In this document: piece after piece, positions 52,300 through 61,293 of the stretch
Numbering within the stretch: position 1 is the stretch's first letter
How the letters are laid out: every line of letters begins with the position of its first letter
DNA from: Comamonadaceae bacterium
GTDB taxonomy: Bacteria > Pseudomonadota > Gammaproteobacteria > Burkholderiales > Burkholderiaceae_C
Length of the DNA: 64,000 nt
Reading direction: 5' to 3'
Assembly (NCBI GenBank): GCA_013297875.1
Contig: JAAFIW010000003.1
Span: forward strand, 186,001-250,000
Translations under genes and position numbers: made by a program
The notes under the pieces: generated by a model
The model's input: only the letters and a program-made list of their open reading frames with translations
Databases searched by the model: none
Told to the model about the DNA's origin: nothing

Positions 52300-52326
52300 T
52301 TAAAAATCCCTTCCCGAAAGAAGGGT
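52300..52326 (-). terminator. Terminator-like attenuator between tssC and hcp
   Basis: On the minus strand CCCTTC-TTTCGG-GAAGGG is followed by ATTTTTA. The 6-bp stem plus short T run would give partial termination after tssC or act as an RNA processing site. Confidence 0.55.
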
Positions 52327-52359
52327 GCAAAAACTTCCGGATCAATATGCCCAGATCTA

Positions 52360-53856
52360 TTACGAAGCAGCCTTTGTAGACGGCAGTTTCGATACCAGAC
52401 GCAACGAAACAGTCAATCCCTCTAATTGATAATGTGGCCGCAGGAAAAACTTTGAGGTGTAGTAGCCTGGGTTACCCTCAACTTCTTCAACAACCACCTC
52501 GGCAGCAGCCAGGGGCTTGCGTGCTTTGGTTTCTTGTGAAGAACTGGCCGGGTCACCGTCTACATAATTCAAAATCCATCCGTTCAACCACTTTTGCATA
52601 TCCTCACGTTCGCGGAAAGAGCCAATTTTGTCGCGCACAATACATTTCAAAAAATGGGCAAAGCGACAACATGCAAACATATAAGGTAAACGTGCCGCAA
52701 GGTTTGCATTTGCTGTCGCGTCAGCATCATAATATTCCGCTGGCTTATTGAGCGACTGCGCGCCAATGAAGGCCGCAATATCGGTATTTTTTCTGTGAAC
52801 AAGTGGCATAAAGCCGTTCTTTGCCAATTCGGCTTCCCGGCGATCACTAATAGCAATTTCAGTAGGGCATTTCAAATCAACGCCACCATCATCTGAAGGG
52901 AATGTGTGCGCGGGCAAATCGGTGACGGCACCGCCAGATTCAACGCCCCGGATGGAGGTGCACCAGCCATACTCTTTGAAAGACCGGTTGATATTGGTCG
53001 CCATTGCGTAGGCCGAATTGGACCATGTGTACTTGGCGTGCGAGCCACCTTCGGTGTCCTCTTCAAAGGCAAACTCATCGACCGGGTTGGTCGTAGCGCC
53101 GTACGGCAAGCGCGACAGGTAGCGTGGCATGGCCAGGCCCACATATTTGGAGTCATCAGACTCACGCAGACCATTCCAGGCCGCGTATTCCGTATTCGAG
53201 AAGATTTTTGTCAAATCACGTGGATTTGACAACTCCTGCCAGGAAGTCATCTGCATCAGATTGGGCGAAGCGCCGGCAATGAAGGGTGCGTGCGCGGCGG
53301 CCGCGACACGGGCCATTTCGCCCAACAGTTCGACATCGGGTGCGCTGTGATCAAAAAAGTAGTCGCCTACCAGGCAGCCATAGGGCTCGCCACCAAACTG
53401 GCCATACTCCTCTTCATACAGCTTCTTGAAGATGGGGCTTTGATCCCAGCCTGTTCCCTTGTAGCGGCGCATGGTCTTGCGCAAATCATTTTTTGAAATG
53501 TTCAAAACCCGGATTTTGAGCATCTCGTCTGGGTCTGAGTTGTCGACCAGGTACTTCAAGCCGCGCCAGGAGCCTTCCAGCTTCTGGAAATCCTCATGGT
53601 GAAGGATCAAATTCATTTGCTCCGACAGTTTTTTGTCCAGCGCGGCGATTAGTGCTTCGATCGTGCGATAGGCGTCGGTGGAAATGGTTTTGCTGTGCAC
53701 CAGGGCTTGTTGGGCCAGCGTCTGTACGGCAGATTCGATCGCGCCACGGGCCTCGTCGGTCTTGGGTTTGAATTCTTTGTTCAGCAGTGATGCGAACTCA
53801 TGGCCTTGGAATTCGACTTGTCCTAGGGCTGATGATGATTGGGTTTCTGTTGCCAT
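52360..53856 (-). CDS. tssC: T6SS contractile sheath large subunit TssC
   Basis: The protein has 498 residues. Blocks EGSWRGLKYLVDNSD, FKKLYEEEYGQFGGEPYG and RLPYGATTNPVDEFAFEE are the TssC signature. With TssB it forms the contractile sheath. GGAGT precedes the ATG, 15 bp after tssB. The gap to hcp (92 bp) is AT-rich and holds a hairpin. Confidence 0.96.
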   Translation of the reverse strand: MATETQSSSALGQVEFQGHEFASLLNKEFKPKTDEARGAIESAVQTLAQQALVHSKTISTDAYRTIEALIAALDKKLSEQMNLILHHEDFQKLEGSWRGLKYLVDNSDPDEMLKIRVLNISKNDLRKTMRRYKGTGWDQSPIFKKLYEEEYGQFGGEPYGCLVGDYFFDHSAPDVELLGEMARVAAAAHAPFIAGASPNLMQMTSWQELSNPRDLTKIFSNTEYAAWNGLRESDDSKYVGLAMPRYLSRLPYGATTNPVDEFAFEEDTEGGSHAKYTWSNSAYAMATNINRSFKEYGWCTSIRGVESGGAVTDLPAHTFPSDDGGVDLKCPTEIAISDRREAELAKNGFMPLVHRKNTDIAAFIGAQSLNKPAEYYDADATANANLAARLPYMFACCRFAHFLKCIVRDKIGSFREREDMQKWLNGWILNYVDGDPASSSQETKARKPLAAAEVVVEEVEGNPGYYTSKFFLRPHYQLEGLTVSLRLVSKLPSTKAAS

Positions 53857-53871
53857 TTTTTACTCCGTCCT

Positions 53872-54393
53872 TCAAGTGGCGCTCGGCGCGGAATCACCCG
53901 GCTTGGCGGATGCTGACAACGAGGCCATCAGTGCGGGATCCTGCAAGACTTTGGCCAGCAACTCCTCGGCACCGGATTTGCCGTCCATGTAGGAGAGCAA
54001 GTTGTGTAGTTGGGTGCGCGCTTCCAGCAGTTGGTTGAGCGCGCCGATTTTTCTGGCCACATTGGCAGGCGAAAAGTCATCCATGCTTTCAAAGCTCACA
54101 TCTACCGACAGATAGCCTTCGCCGGTCAGCGTGTTCGGTACGTTAAACGCAGCGCGGGGTTTGATGGCCTTCATGCGGGCATCAAAGTTATCGAAGTCAA
54201 TTTCGGTGAACTTGCGATCGGCAATGTCGGGCAAGGGCACTTCCGACTTGCCGGACAGATCGGCCATCACACCCATGACGAATGGAATCTGAATCTTTTT
54301 CTCTGATCCATAGACCTCGACGTCGTACTCAATCTGAACGCGCGGGGCGCGATTTTTAGATATCCACTTCTGACCGCTTTTCCTTGCTGACAT
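53872..54393 (-). CDS. tssB: T6SS contractile sheath small subunit TssB
   Basis: The protein has 173 residues. RVQIEYDVEVYGSEKKIQIP and VMGVMADLSGKSE are diagnostic. It is longer at the C-terminus than many TssB proteins by a few Ser/Ala-rich residues. AGGAG precedes the ATG; it is 65 bp after tssA. Confidence 0.95.
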   Translation of the reverse strand: MSARKSGQKWISKNRAPRVQIEYDVEVYGSEKKIQIPFVMGVMADLSGKSEVPLPDIADRKFTEIDFDNFDARMKAIKPRAAFNVPNTLTGEGYLSVDVSFESMDDFSPANVARKIGALNQLLEARTQLHNLLSYMDGKSGAEELLAKVLQDPALMASLSASAKPGDSAPSAT

Positions 54394-54458
54394 GGCTCGA
54401 TTCTCCTGTTGAAGTTAGTTCCAAAGACCCATCATTTTGTTGTAACCAGATTTGAGTG

Positions 54459-55502
54459 TCACTCGTCTGACGACTTTGCGCCAGTAAGCATTTGTATATG
54501 CTGCATCGAATCCGGTGACAACTCGCGCACGATGTCCATGAAGTCCATGCCCAGCAGGCGCTCGGCCCTTCGCGCAAACAAAGAGGCTGGGTTGCTGGGT
54601 TCGTTTTTTTCCAGATAGGCACAAACCCGTTGCAGCGCCCGCCGCGCGTCGTCGCGCGACTTGACTTCACCCAAGCCCGCGCCCCGCGTCGGTGCGCCGG
54701 CGGATGCCACTTCAGCACCATCGACTGGAGCGTCGGCAGAGTCAGCTGGAGGTGTATCGTCGCCCTCTGGCGTCTTGGCGCGCCCAATCGCAGCGCTCAC
54801 TAGCTTGAGCAGGGTCTTCAGTGCGGAAAAGTCGGGTTGCTCGCCGCCGGCCATACGGGCTTCGACCAAAGCGGCCAGCGCGCCAGCTGACACCGTCGCT
54901 TGCTCAAGCGCCAATACCGATGGCGAACCCTCGTCAATGGCGTCTTTCAGAATGGAGACGATTTGCGCGTCGGAGTAACTGGCGGCGGCATCGTGCCTGG
55001 CGGCCATTTCCACATCGCGAACCTTGATGGGCAAGGCCCGATTGGCCAGCAGCGCATCGCGCAGTGCCCGCATGATGGGCGAACCATCGGCATAGCTGCC
55101 ACCGCTGCTGGACAGTGACGCCAGTGCGCCAATACGCAGGAAGGGGTCGTTGTCGCCATCAATGATCAGACGGGGGTGAACGTCGTCCCAATACTGCTCG
55201 CACAGCAGGTTCATCAGTTGCACGCCGGCTGCAAAACCGGGCACGCCATGCAGCCGGGTTGCCGCCTCGGTCAACCAGGCCACCACACGCAGGTCTTTGG
55301 TTTTGCCCAGCATCTCGGTGGCCAGCCGCTCCACCAGCCTCCAGTCGGGCTCGACTGCGGGAATCACGGTGTCGCCAAACTGTTGCTCGGGTTTGCCTGA
55401 CGCAGCCTGAGACAGTGCCAAAAAACTGCCGTCGTACTCCAGGTCAGGCCCGCAGGGCTGCTGTGCATCAATGGGTTGCGCGTGCTGACTCAGGTCGTAC
55501 AA
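54459..55502 (-). CDS. tssA: T6SS baseplate/tail protein TssA (ImpA family)
   Basis: The protein has 347 residues. The start is taken as TTG because AGGAG lies 6 nt before it; no ATG lies between that site and the conserved QPCGPDLEYDGSF block. The ImpA N-terminal domain (about 8-130) is followed by helices and a linker rich in Ala/Asp/Pro, and a short C-terminal domain (RRALQRVCAYLEKNEPSNPA). TssA helps start and cap the growing sheath. It is the first gene of the minus-strand T6SS block. Confidence 0.92.
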   Translation of the reverse strand: MYDLSQHAQPIDAQQPCGPDLEYDGSFLALSQAASGKPEQQFGDTVIPAVEPDWRLVERLATEMLGKTKDLRVVAWLTEAATRLHGVPGFAAGVQLMNLLCEQYWDDVHPRLIIDGDNDPFLRIGALASLSSSGGSYADGSPIMRALRDALLANRALPIKVRDVEMAARHDAAASYSDAQIVSILKDAIDEGSPSVLALEQATVSAGALAALVEARMAGGEQPDFSALKTLLKLVSAAIGRAKTPEGDDTPPADSADAPVDGAEVASAGAPTRGAGLGEVKSRDDARRALQRVCAYLEKNEPSNPASLFARRAERLLGMDFMDIVRELSPDSMQHIQMLTGAKSSDE

Positions 55503-55819
55503 GTGGTTCTCCTGTGGCGTGCTGGAAGCGTTTGAGAAGTGATTTGCAAACGGTGCGCAGTACATCAGTTTGCACACATATTTGCAAGGTGACGAAGGTC
55601 ACATGCTTGGACAAATCCCAGGCCTTCGCGCAATTTTTGACAGATTCAAACATAAAATTGAAGACATACGTATGACATTCTGGAACCTTAAATGCTCTCG
55701 TTTTTATAGCATCTAGTGCGCTCTGGATGTGCACCCAAGCCCGATTTGGCTTATATTTATGTGGCAGGATGAAAAATTTCCCGCCGACGTCCCGAGTTCC
55801 ACCCCCACTGAGGATTTAC
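55503..55819. promoter_or_regulatory. Divergent promoter region of the two T6SS blocks
   Basis: The roughly 320 bp between tssA and the first kinase are AT-richer than the surroundings and hold no gene. They contain a perfect palindrome CATACGTATG (55665-55674) and three TTTGCA-type repeats (55543-55587), as well as a possible decayed R1 (about 55690-55735). No clear sigma-54 motif was found on either strand. The palindrome is a candidate site for a regulator of both blocks. Confidence 0.5.
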
Positions 55820-56908
55820 GTGTTGCCCCAACCTGCCTTGCACGCGCATCCCAACTGCTTGCCGCTGGGTAGCCGGATTGCTGAATTCGAGGTCACTGGG
55901 CTGGTCGGTGAAGGCGGCTTTGGCATCGTCTATCTGGCGCGCGACACGGCCTTGCTGCGCAATGTTGCGCTCAAGGAATTCATGCCCAGCGCGTTGGCTG
56001 GCAGGGTGGGCGGTACCCGCGTGGCGGTGCGCAGCGCCGACAACCAGGCCAAGTTTGACGCTGGCCTGAAAGGCTTCATCAAGGAAGCACGGTTGCTGGC
56101 GCGGTTCAGCCACCCCGCTTTGGTCAAGGTTTACCAGTTGCTGGAGGGCAACGCTACAGCTTACATGGCCATGCGCCTGTATGAAGGCCAAACGCTGGCC
56201 CAACGCATGTCGCGCCGCGGGGCTGCAGCGTTTGATGAAGCGGCCATTGCGCAAATCATGCTGCCCATCTTCAGTGCGCTGGAAATGCTGCACCAGGCCC
56301 AGGTTTTTCACCGCGACATCGCGCCGGACAACATCATGTTGTCCGAATCCGGCTCGGTGCTGCTGGACTTCGGCTCCGCCCGACACATCATCGGCGACGG
56401 GATCCAGGCTTTGACAGCCGTACTCAAGCCGACCTACTCGCCGGTCGAACAATATGTGACCGACGGCAGCATGCGCCAGGGTGCCTGGACCGATGTCTAT
56501 GCGCTGGGTGCCGTGATGTACCACATGGCCACTGGCAGGCCACCGGTGCAGGCGGTGTCCCGGATGATGACGGACGCCATGCCCACTGTTGGCCAGGTCA
56601 CGGGCAATGCCTTTTCGGCGCGCTTTTCCAACACCATTGCGCAAGCAATGGCGGTTGCGGTTGAAAACCGCGTGCAAACCGTTCAAGCCCTGCGCGAGGC
56701 GCTGGGATGGCAGATGGCTGCTGCGCAACCGGTGCCGCCGATCGCTGTCAAACCATTGACCGCTCATTCGGCTGTACCGACGCCGAACCAGGCTGTCAGG
56801 CATGTGCCGCCGTCGGCCCCGCCGGCTGCGTCCTCGCACAACTGGCTATGGGGTGCTGTGGTCGGCGTCGTGGTCTTCGCTTTGGTTCTGGCTTACTTGA
56901 TGATGTAG
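55820..56908 (+). CDS. T6SS-linked Ser/Thr protein kinase 1 (PpkA-like)
   Basis: The protein has 362 residues from a GTG with GAGGA 5 nt before it; an ATG at 55769 in the same frame is possible. The kinase domain has GEGGFGIVY (30-38), the ATP lysine K52 (ALKEF), HRDIAPDN (D166) and DFG (183-185). A Pro/Ala linker and a single C-terminal membrane helix (about 340-362) place the kinase in the cytoplasm. Next to an FHA protein and a PP2C phosphatase it should act as the activator of T6SS assembly, like PpkA, although it lacks the large periplasmic part of P. aeruginosa PpkA. Confidence 0.9.
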   Translation: MLPQPALHAHPNCLPLGSRIAEFEVTGLVGEGGFGIVYLARDTALLRNVALKEFMPSALAGRVGGTRVAVRSADNQAKFDAGLKGFIKEARLLARFSHPALVKVYQLLEGNATAYMAMRLYEGQTLAQRMSRRGAAAFDEAAIAQIMLPIFSALEMLHQAQVFHRDIAPDNIMLSESGSVLLDFGSARHIIGDGIQALTAVLKPTYSPVEQYVTDGSMRQGAWTDVYALGAVMYHMATGRPPVQAVSRMMTDAMPTVGQVTGNAFSARFSNTIAQAMAVAVENRVQTVQALREALGWQMAAAQPVPPIAVKPLTAHSAVPTPNQAVRHVPPSAPPAASSHNWLWGAVVGVVVFALVLAYLMM

Positions 56909-57057
56909 CCCACCCCTACGCCTTGCCCAAACACCGCATTGCGTTCAGAATTTGTCGCATTGCAAACCCATAATCAGGTCCTTTCGGGTTGGTTGCCAGC
57001 ACGCGTCACGACACGTTTTCAACCGAGCCCAACCCCCAACGCGTTGACCACCTATTC

Positions 57058-58821
57058 ATGACCTCCAGCTTGCCGCCGCCCGCCACTGCCTCCAGTGCCC
57101 TGCCCGTTGGCACACGGCTGGGCGAGTTTGAAATCACCGGCGTATTGGGCGAAGGTGGTTTTGGCATCGTCTACAGCGCGCACGATGCCAGCCTTGACCG
57201 CAAAGTGGCGATCAAGGAGTATCTGCCCTCGGCTTTGTCGTTTCGCGACAGTCGGGCGACGGTGCAGATCAAGTCGGCTGAGCACAAACAGACCTTTGCT
57301 GCAGGCCTAGCCAGTTTTGTCAATGAAGCCCGCCTGCTCGCCGGTTTTTCGAACCCCGCATTGGTCGAGGTGTTTCGTTTTTGGGAAGCCAACGGAACCG
57401 CCTACATGGCCATGCGCTACTACCCCGGCGCAACCCTTCAGGCGATGTTGCAAGCCACACCGCAAGTGGCCACCGAAGCCTGGTTGCGCCGCACGCTGGA
57501 TCCGGTCTTGCTGGCTTTGGGCGAACTACATCAGCAGCAGTACTACCACCGCGACATTTCACCCGACAACATCATGGTGCTGCCCGACGGACGTTCGGTG
57601 CTGATGGATTTTGGCGCTGCGCGGCGAATTATTGGAGGCATGAGCCAAGCCGTGACGGCGGTACTCAAACCGGGCTATGCGCCGATCGAGCAATACGCCC
57701 ACGACGGCACCATGCACCAGGGTGCCTGGACGGACGTGTATGCGGTGGGCGGCGTGCTATACCAGGCAATGACCGGGCAGACGCCGGTGCAGGCGATTGC
57801 GCGCATGGCGACCGATCCACTCGTCGCTGTGGAGCAACTGTCCCGTCTGGCCTATTCCGACCAACTGTGCGGCTGCGTCATGAAAAGCATGGCAGTGCTT
57901 CCCGCCAACCGCTTTCAGAGCATCCAGGCTTTGCGCGCTGCGCTGGGCTGGGCCCAGGCATTTGCGCCCGCCAGCGGCACGCCGCCAGCATTCGATGCCC
58001 AGGCCACCGCGATGTCAGGTCGGGCCGTCAGTGCCAGGCCGGCGGCCGCCAGCACCTTTGACCCGCTGGCCACGGTGGTTCCGGCGCGCCCTGCGCCAAA
58101 GGCTGCGCCCGGTGTGGGTGCTGGCAGCCAACCGGCCGCCCCGGCATCTGCTGGCCCTGATGTGGGTGCCGTGTCCAAGCCCAACGCCGCGCTGTGGGCG
58201 GGACTTGCCGCTGCCGGATTGACTTTGGCAGCTGGGCTGACATATTTTCTCGGACAACCGTCAGGTCCTCCTTCCGACCCATCCAGCCCACTGGCATCAG
58301 CACCCCGAGCGCCGCCCGTGCCAGCACCCATTGAGCCGGTCACGCCGGCAGTGGTGCCGACCGTGACTGCTCCACCTGCTGCGCCGCCCACCATCACGCC
58401 CACACCGGCAGAACCAACGGCAGCCGCAACAGCGCCCAGCACGCCACCATCTGTGATCGCACCGGCCTCTGTTGTCCCGCCCAGCGGCAATCCTGAAGCC
58501 CAGGCGCTTGCCAACCCAGCCAGCCCCGCCGCCAGCGAGCCGCCCGCGCTGCCCACCACCGGTGTGCTGCGTTTTGAGCTGAAAGACGGCTGGGCGACGG
58601 TGTTTGTCAATGGCGACGAAAAAGGCGTTGCACCGCCGGTGGTCAGTCTGAAACTGCCACCCGGCAGCTACGAGGTCGAACTGCGCAACCCGGCGCTGCC
58701 CACCGTCAAACGGGCCATCAAAGTGGTGGCCGGCAAAACTGCCATCGTGCGGCATTCGTTTGCCAAAGAACCCTCCGTCGCACCCTCACCTACGTCGGCA
58801 AAACCTGTTACCACCTACTGA
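57058..58821 (+). CDS. T6SS-linked Ser/Thr protein kinase 2 with PEGA domain
   Basis: The protein has 587 residues. The kinase domain has GEGGFGIVYS (31-40), K53, HRDISPDN (D166) and DFG (184-186), and is clearly a paralogue of the preceding kinase. A long Ala/Pro linker contains one membrane helix (about 382-400, LWAGLAAAGLTLAAGLTYF), and the extracytoplasmic end forms a PEGA-like domain (about 500-580, VFVNGDEKGVAPPVVSLKLP). The kinase may thus sense envelope state. An intergenic gap of 149 bp separates it from kinase 1; no strong ribosome site was seen before the ATG. Confidence 0.92.
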   Translation: MTSSLPPPATASSALPVGTRLGEFEITGVLGEGGFGIVYSAHDASLDRKVAIKEYLPSALSFRDSRATVQIKSAEHKQTFAAGLASFVNEARLLAGFSNPALVEVFRFWEANGTAYMAMRYYPGATLQAMLQATPQVATEAWLRRTLDPVLLALGELHQQQYYHRDISPDNIMVLPDGRSVLMDFGAARRIIGGMSQAVTAVLKPGYAPIEQYAHDGTMHQGAWTDVYAVGGVLYQAMTGQTPVQAIARMATDPLVAVEQLSRLAYSDQLCGCVMKSMAVLPANRFQSIQALRAALGWAQAFAPASGTPPAFDAQATAMSGRAVSARPAAASTFDPLATVVPARPAPKAAPGVGAGSQPAAPASAGPDVGAVSKPNAALWAGLAAAGLTLAAGLTYFLGQPSGPPSDPSSPLASAPRAPPVPAPIEPVTPAVVPTVTAPPAAPPTITPTPAEPTAAATAPSTPPSVIAPASVVPPSGNPEAQALANPASPAASEPPALPTTGVLRFELKDGWATVFVNGDEKGVAPPVVSLKLPPGSYEVELRNPALPTVKRAIKVVAGKTAIVRHSFAKEPSVAPSPTSAKPVTTY

Positions 58822-58827
58822 AACACC

Positions 58828-59325
58828 ATGCATACCGTGCCACGTTTTTCTCTCTGTATCTTTGTGGTCACCCTCCTGGCCGGTTGCGCCACCCCACCGC
58901 CCGGCAGGCCTGCGTCTGCACCGGTGGCTACCCAACCTGCGCCCGCGCCGCGGCCAGTGGAGCCGGCACCGGCACCTGCACCGGTGCCTGCGCCGCCGCC
59001 GGTAGCGCCCGCACCCGCCGAGCCCTCGGCCAGTGAGAAGGCACTGATGGTTGCACTGGCCAGTTATGAGCGGGGCGACTACCCCGCTGCGATGCGCCAG
59101 CTCACTGCGTTGACCAGCGACACAACGCTGGATACGGCTAACCAGTTGCGCGCCCTGAAAACCCTGGCCTTTGCCCAATGCCTGACGCGCGCAGCCGTGC
59201 CCTGCCGTCAGACCTTTGAACGCGCTTTCCGTTTGGACAACAAGTTTGACCTGGCACCCGCTGAGCGCGGGCACCCCGTGTGGGGGCCCCAGTTTGAACA
59301 GGCGCGTAAAGCCGTCAACCGATAA
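58828..59325 (+). CDS. T6SS-associated lipoprotein with TPR-like domain (TssQ-like)
   Basis: The protein has 165 residues. A lipoprotein signal peptide ends in the lipobox LLAGC (C20), followed by a Pro/Ala linker (about 24-70) and a short helical TPR-like domain (ASEKALMVALASYERGDYPA onward). It resembles T6SS-associated lipoproteins annotated as TssQ in Burkholderiales. It lacks the TssJ beta-sandwich. As the only lipoprotein in the locus, it may be the outer-membrane partner of TssM or an accessory. Confidence 0.75.
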   Translation: MHTVPRFSLCIFVVTLLAGCATPPPGRPASAPVATQPAPAPRPVEPAPAPAPVPAPPPVAPAPAEPSASEKALMVALASYERGDYPAAMRQLTALTSDTTLDTANQLRALKTLAFAQCLTRAAVPCRQTFERAFRLDNKFDLAPAERGHPVWGPQFEQARKAVNR

Positions 59326-59370
59326 CCGCCCGCCATCTTCTCGTCGGCCTTTCTCGAAGGACCTCAGCGT

Positions 59371-61293
59371 ATGTCGCAAATTACCCTGGATCTGGTTTCT
59401 CTGGACGGCAAGCCCCTGGTCGGTTTGAGTCGCTGCTTTGAAGGCAGCGGCGGCACCATCGGACGCGACGAGGGCAACACCCTGGCCTTGCCCGACACCC
59501 ATCGGCGCGTCTCCCGCTTGCATGCGGCGGTCAGTTTTCCGGGTGGCGTGGCCACCATCACCAACTCCAGCGCCGCGCTGCCCATCACTGTCGGTGGCCT
59601 GCAGCTGGAGTGCGGCCAAGCCATGGCGCTGGTGCCGGGCATGGAGATGGAGATTGGCCCTTATGTATTGGTGGTGCGCCAAAATGTCGCGCCCGCTGCA
59701 ACTCCCGCGCCCGCCGCGACCTACCAACCGGTCAACCCGCCAGCGCCTGCTGTGCCAGCCCCGGTTTACGCGCCGCGGCCCACAGCCCCCGTGCCGATGC
59801 CTGCTGCGTACGGCTCCGCTGCCCTGCCCGACGCAAGTGCCGATCCGTTCGCGGATCTGCTGTCAGGGCTGGGGCCCGCGACGCCGCCACCCGCCTACCC
59901 GCCGCCTGCTGCGCCACCGGCCTACGCACCACCTCCCGCACCCCTTGCAGCGCCCGTACAAGCGCATCCACCCACATACCCTCCCGCATACCCCCCGCCT
60001 CCCATGCCAGGCGCGAGCAATCTCGGTTTTGATGACCCTCTGGCAGGTCTGCTGGCTCCCTCTGGCGCGCCGGCACCGTTGGGCGGCGGTGCGGATCCGT
60101 TTGCGGCTTTGGGCTTGGGCGCGGGTTCACCGGTGAATCCATCGCCTGCCGCGGCGTACTCGCCACCGGCCTATGCACCCGCTGCCAGCGTCATTCCTGA
60201 CGATTTCAATCCGTTTGACATGCCATCCGCGTCAGCGCGCAACAGCGCCGATCCACTGCTGTCGATGCTGGGCGGTGCAGATGCGGCCGGGGCTCATGCG
60301 CTGACCCAGGGCGAGCAGTCGATCGATGCCCTGTTTGGGCCATCGGGTGCGTCGTCTGGTGCTGATTTGTTGGGCGGTGGCGGATCGGGTGGCGGCGCGT
60401 TTGGTGCCAGCTATGCCCCTGCACCGTTTGGCTCGCCCGCTTCTTTGTTGCCCGCAGGCGACAACAGCGACCCGTTGGCGATGTTCGGCAGTGCCCCGCC
60501 CAGTACAGACGGCTTCATGAAGCCCATGCGCGACGACCTGGCCGAAGTCGGCGGGGCCTACCAGCCGCCCCGTGCGATGGATCCGGCCTTCTCGTTTGCC
60601 CCGGCTGCCACGCCGCCGATGCCGCAGCAGGTGTTTGCTCCGCCCGCGCCGGTTCAGGCGGTGGCCATGCCCAGCTACCCCGCAGATGCGCTCACGCAAG
60701 CGTTTTTGACCGGCTCCAAGTTGCCCGCCAGCGCCCTGCCCAATGGCTTGACGCCGGAGATCATGACCATCGTGGGCAGTCTGTTGCACAGCGCCACCGG
60801 CGGTGCCATCGAATTGCTGGCCATTCGCGCCAACATCAAGCGCGAGGTGCAGGCCAATGTCACCATCATCTCCAGCCAGGCCAACAACCCGCTGAAGTTT
60901 TTGCCCGATGCCGACTCGGCGCTGCAGCAGTTTCTAGGTAAAAAAATACCCGGTTTCATGCGCCCCGACGAGGCCATGCGCGATGCCTTCAACGACCTGC
61001 GCGCCCACGAGCTGGGCGTGATGGCGGGCACCCGCGCGGCGCTGGGCGAGGTACTGGGCAAGTTTGACCCGGCCATTCTGGAGGGGCGTCTGATTGGCGG
61101 CTCGCTGCTGGAGCGGGCGCTACCTGCCATGCGCAAAACCAAGCTGTGGGACTTGTATCTGGAGCGCTATGCGCTGATACGGCGCGAAGCAGAAGACGAT
61201 TTCCAGAGCATTTTTGGCGAGGCGTTCATGAAAGCCTATGAGCGCGAAACCGCCCGGATGAAGGCACAAGGCACGGGCCGTGGGGCACCATGA
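59371..61293 (+). CDS. tagH: T6SS-associated FHA-domain protein TagH
   Basis: The protein has 640 residues. The N-terminal FHA domain (about 10-100) contains the phosphothreonine-binding pattern GRDEGNTLALPD with RRVSRLHAAV. A long Pro/Ala-rich, low-complexity middle (about 115-440) follows, and a C-terminal VI_FHA domain (about 455-640, TPEIMTIVGSLLHSATGGAI). On phosphorylation by PpkA, Fha promotes T6SS assembly. It overlaps the phosphatase gene by 4 bp. Confidence 0.94.
   Translation: MSQITLDLVSLDGKPLVGLSRCFEGSGGTIGRDEGNTLALPDTHRRVSRLHAAVSFPGGVATITNSSAALPITVGGLQLECGQAMALVPGMEMEIGPYVLVVRQNVAPAATPAPAATYQPVNPPAPAVPAPVYAPRPTAPVPMPAAYGSAALPDASADPFADLLSGLGPATPPPAYPPPAAPPAYAPPPAPLAAPVQAHPPTYPPAYPPPPMPGASNLGFDDPLAGLLAPSGAPAPLGGGADPFAALGLGAGSPVNPSPAAAYSPPAYAPAASVIPDDFNPFDMPSASARNSADPLLSMLGGADAAGAHALTQGEQSIDALFGPSGASSGADLLGGGGSGGGAFGASYAPAPFGSPASLLPAGDNSDPLAMFGSAPPSTDGFMKPMRDDLAEVGGAYQPPRAMDPAFSFAPAATPPMPQQVFAPPAPVQAVAMPSYPADALTQAFLTGSKLPASALPNGLTPEIMTIVGSLLHSATGGAIELLAIRANIKREVQANVTIISSQANNPLKFLPDADSALQQFLGKKIPGFMRPDEAMRDAFNDLRAHELGVMAGTRAALGEVLGKFDPAILEGRLIGGSLLERALPAMRKTKLWDLYLERYALIRREAEDDFQSIFGEAFMKAYERETARMKAQGTGRGAP

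Noticed and set aside
55686-55740. Possible R1 copy upstream of the first kinase
   Set aside because: TTTTTATAGCATCTAG and CCCAAGCCC are only weakly similar to the consensus; not counted.
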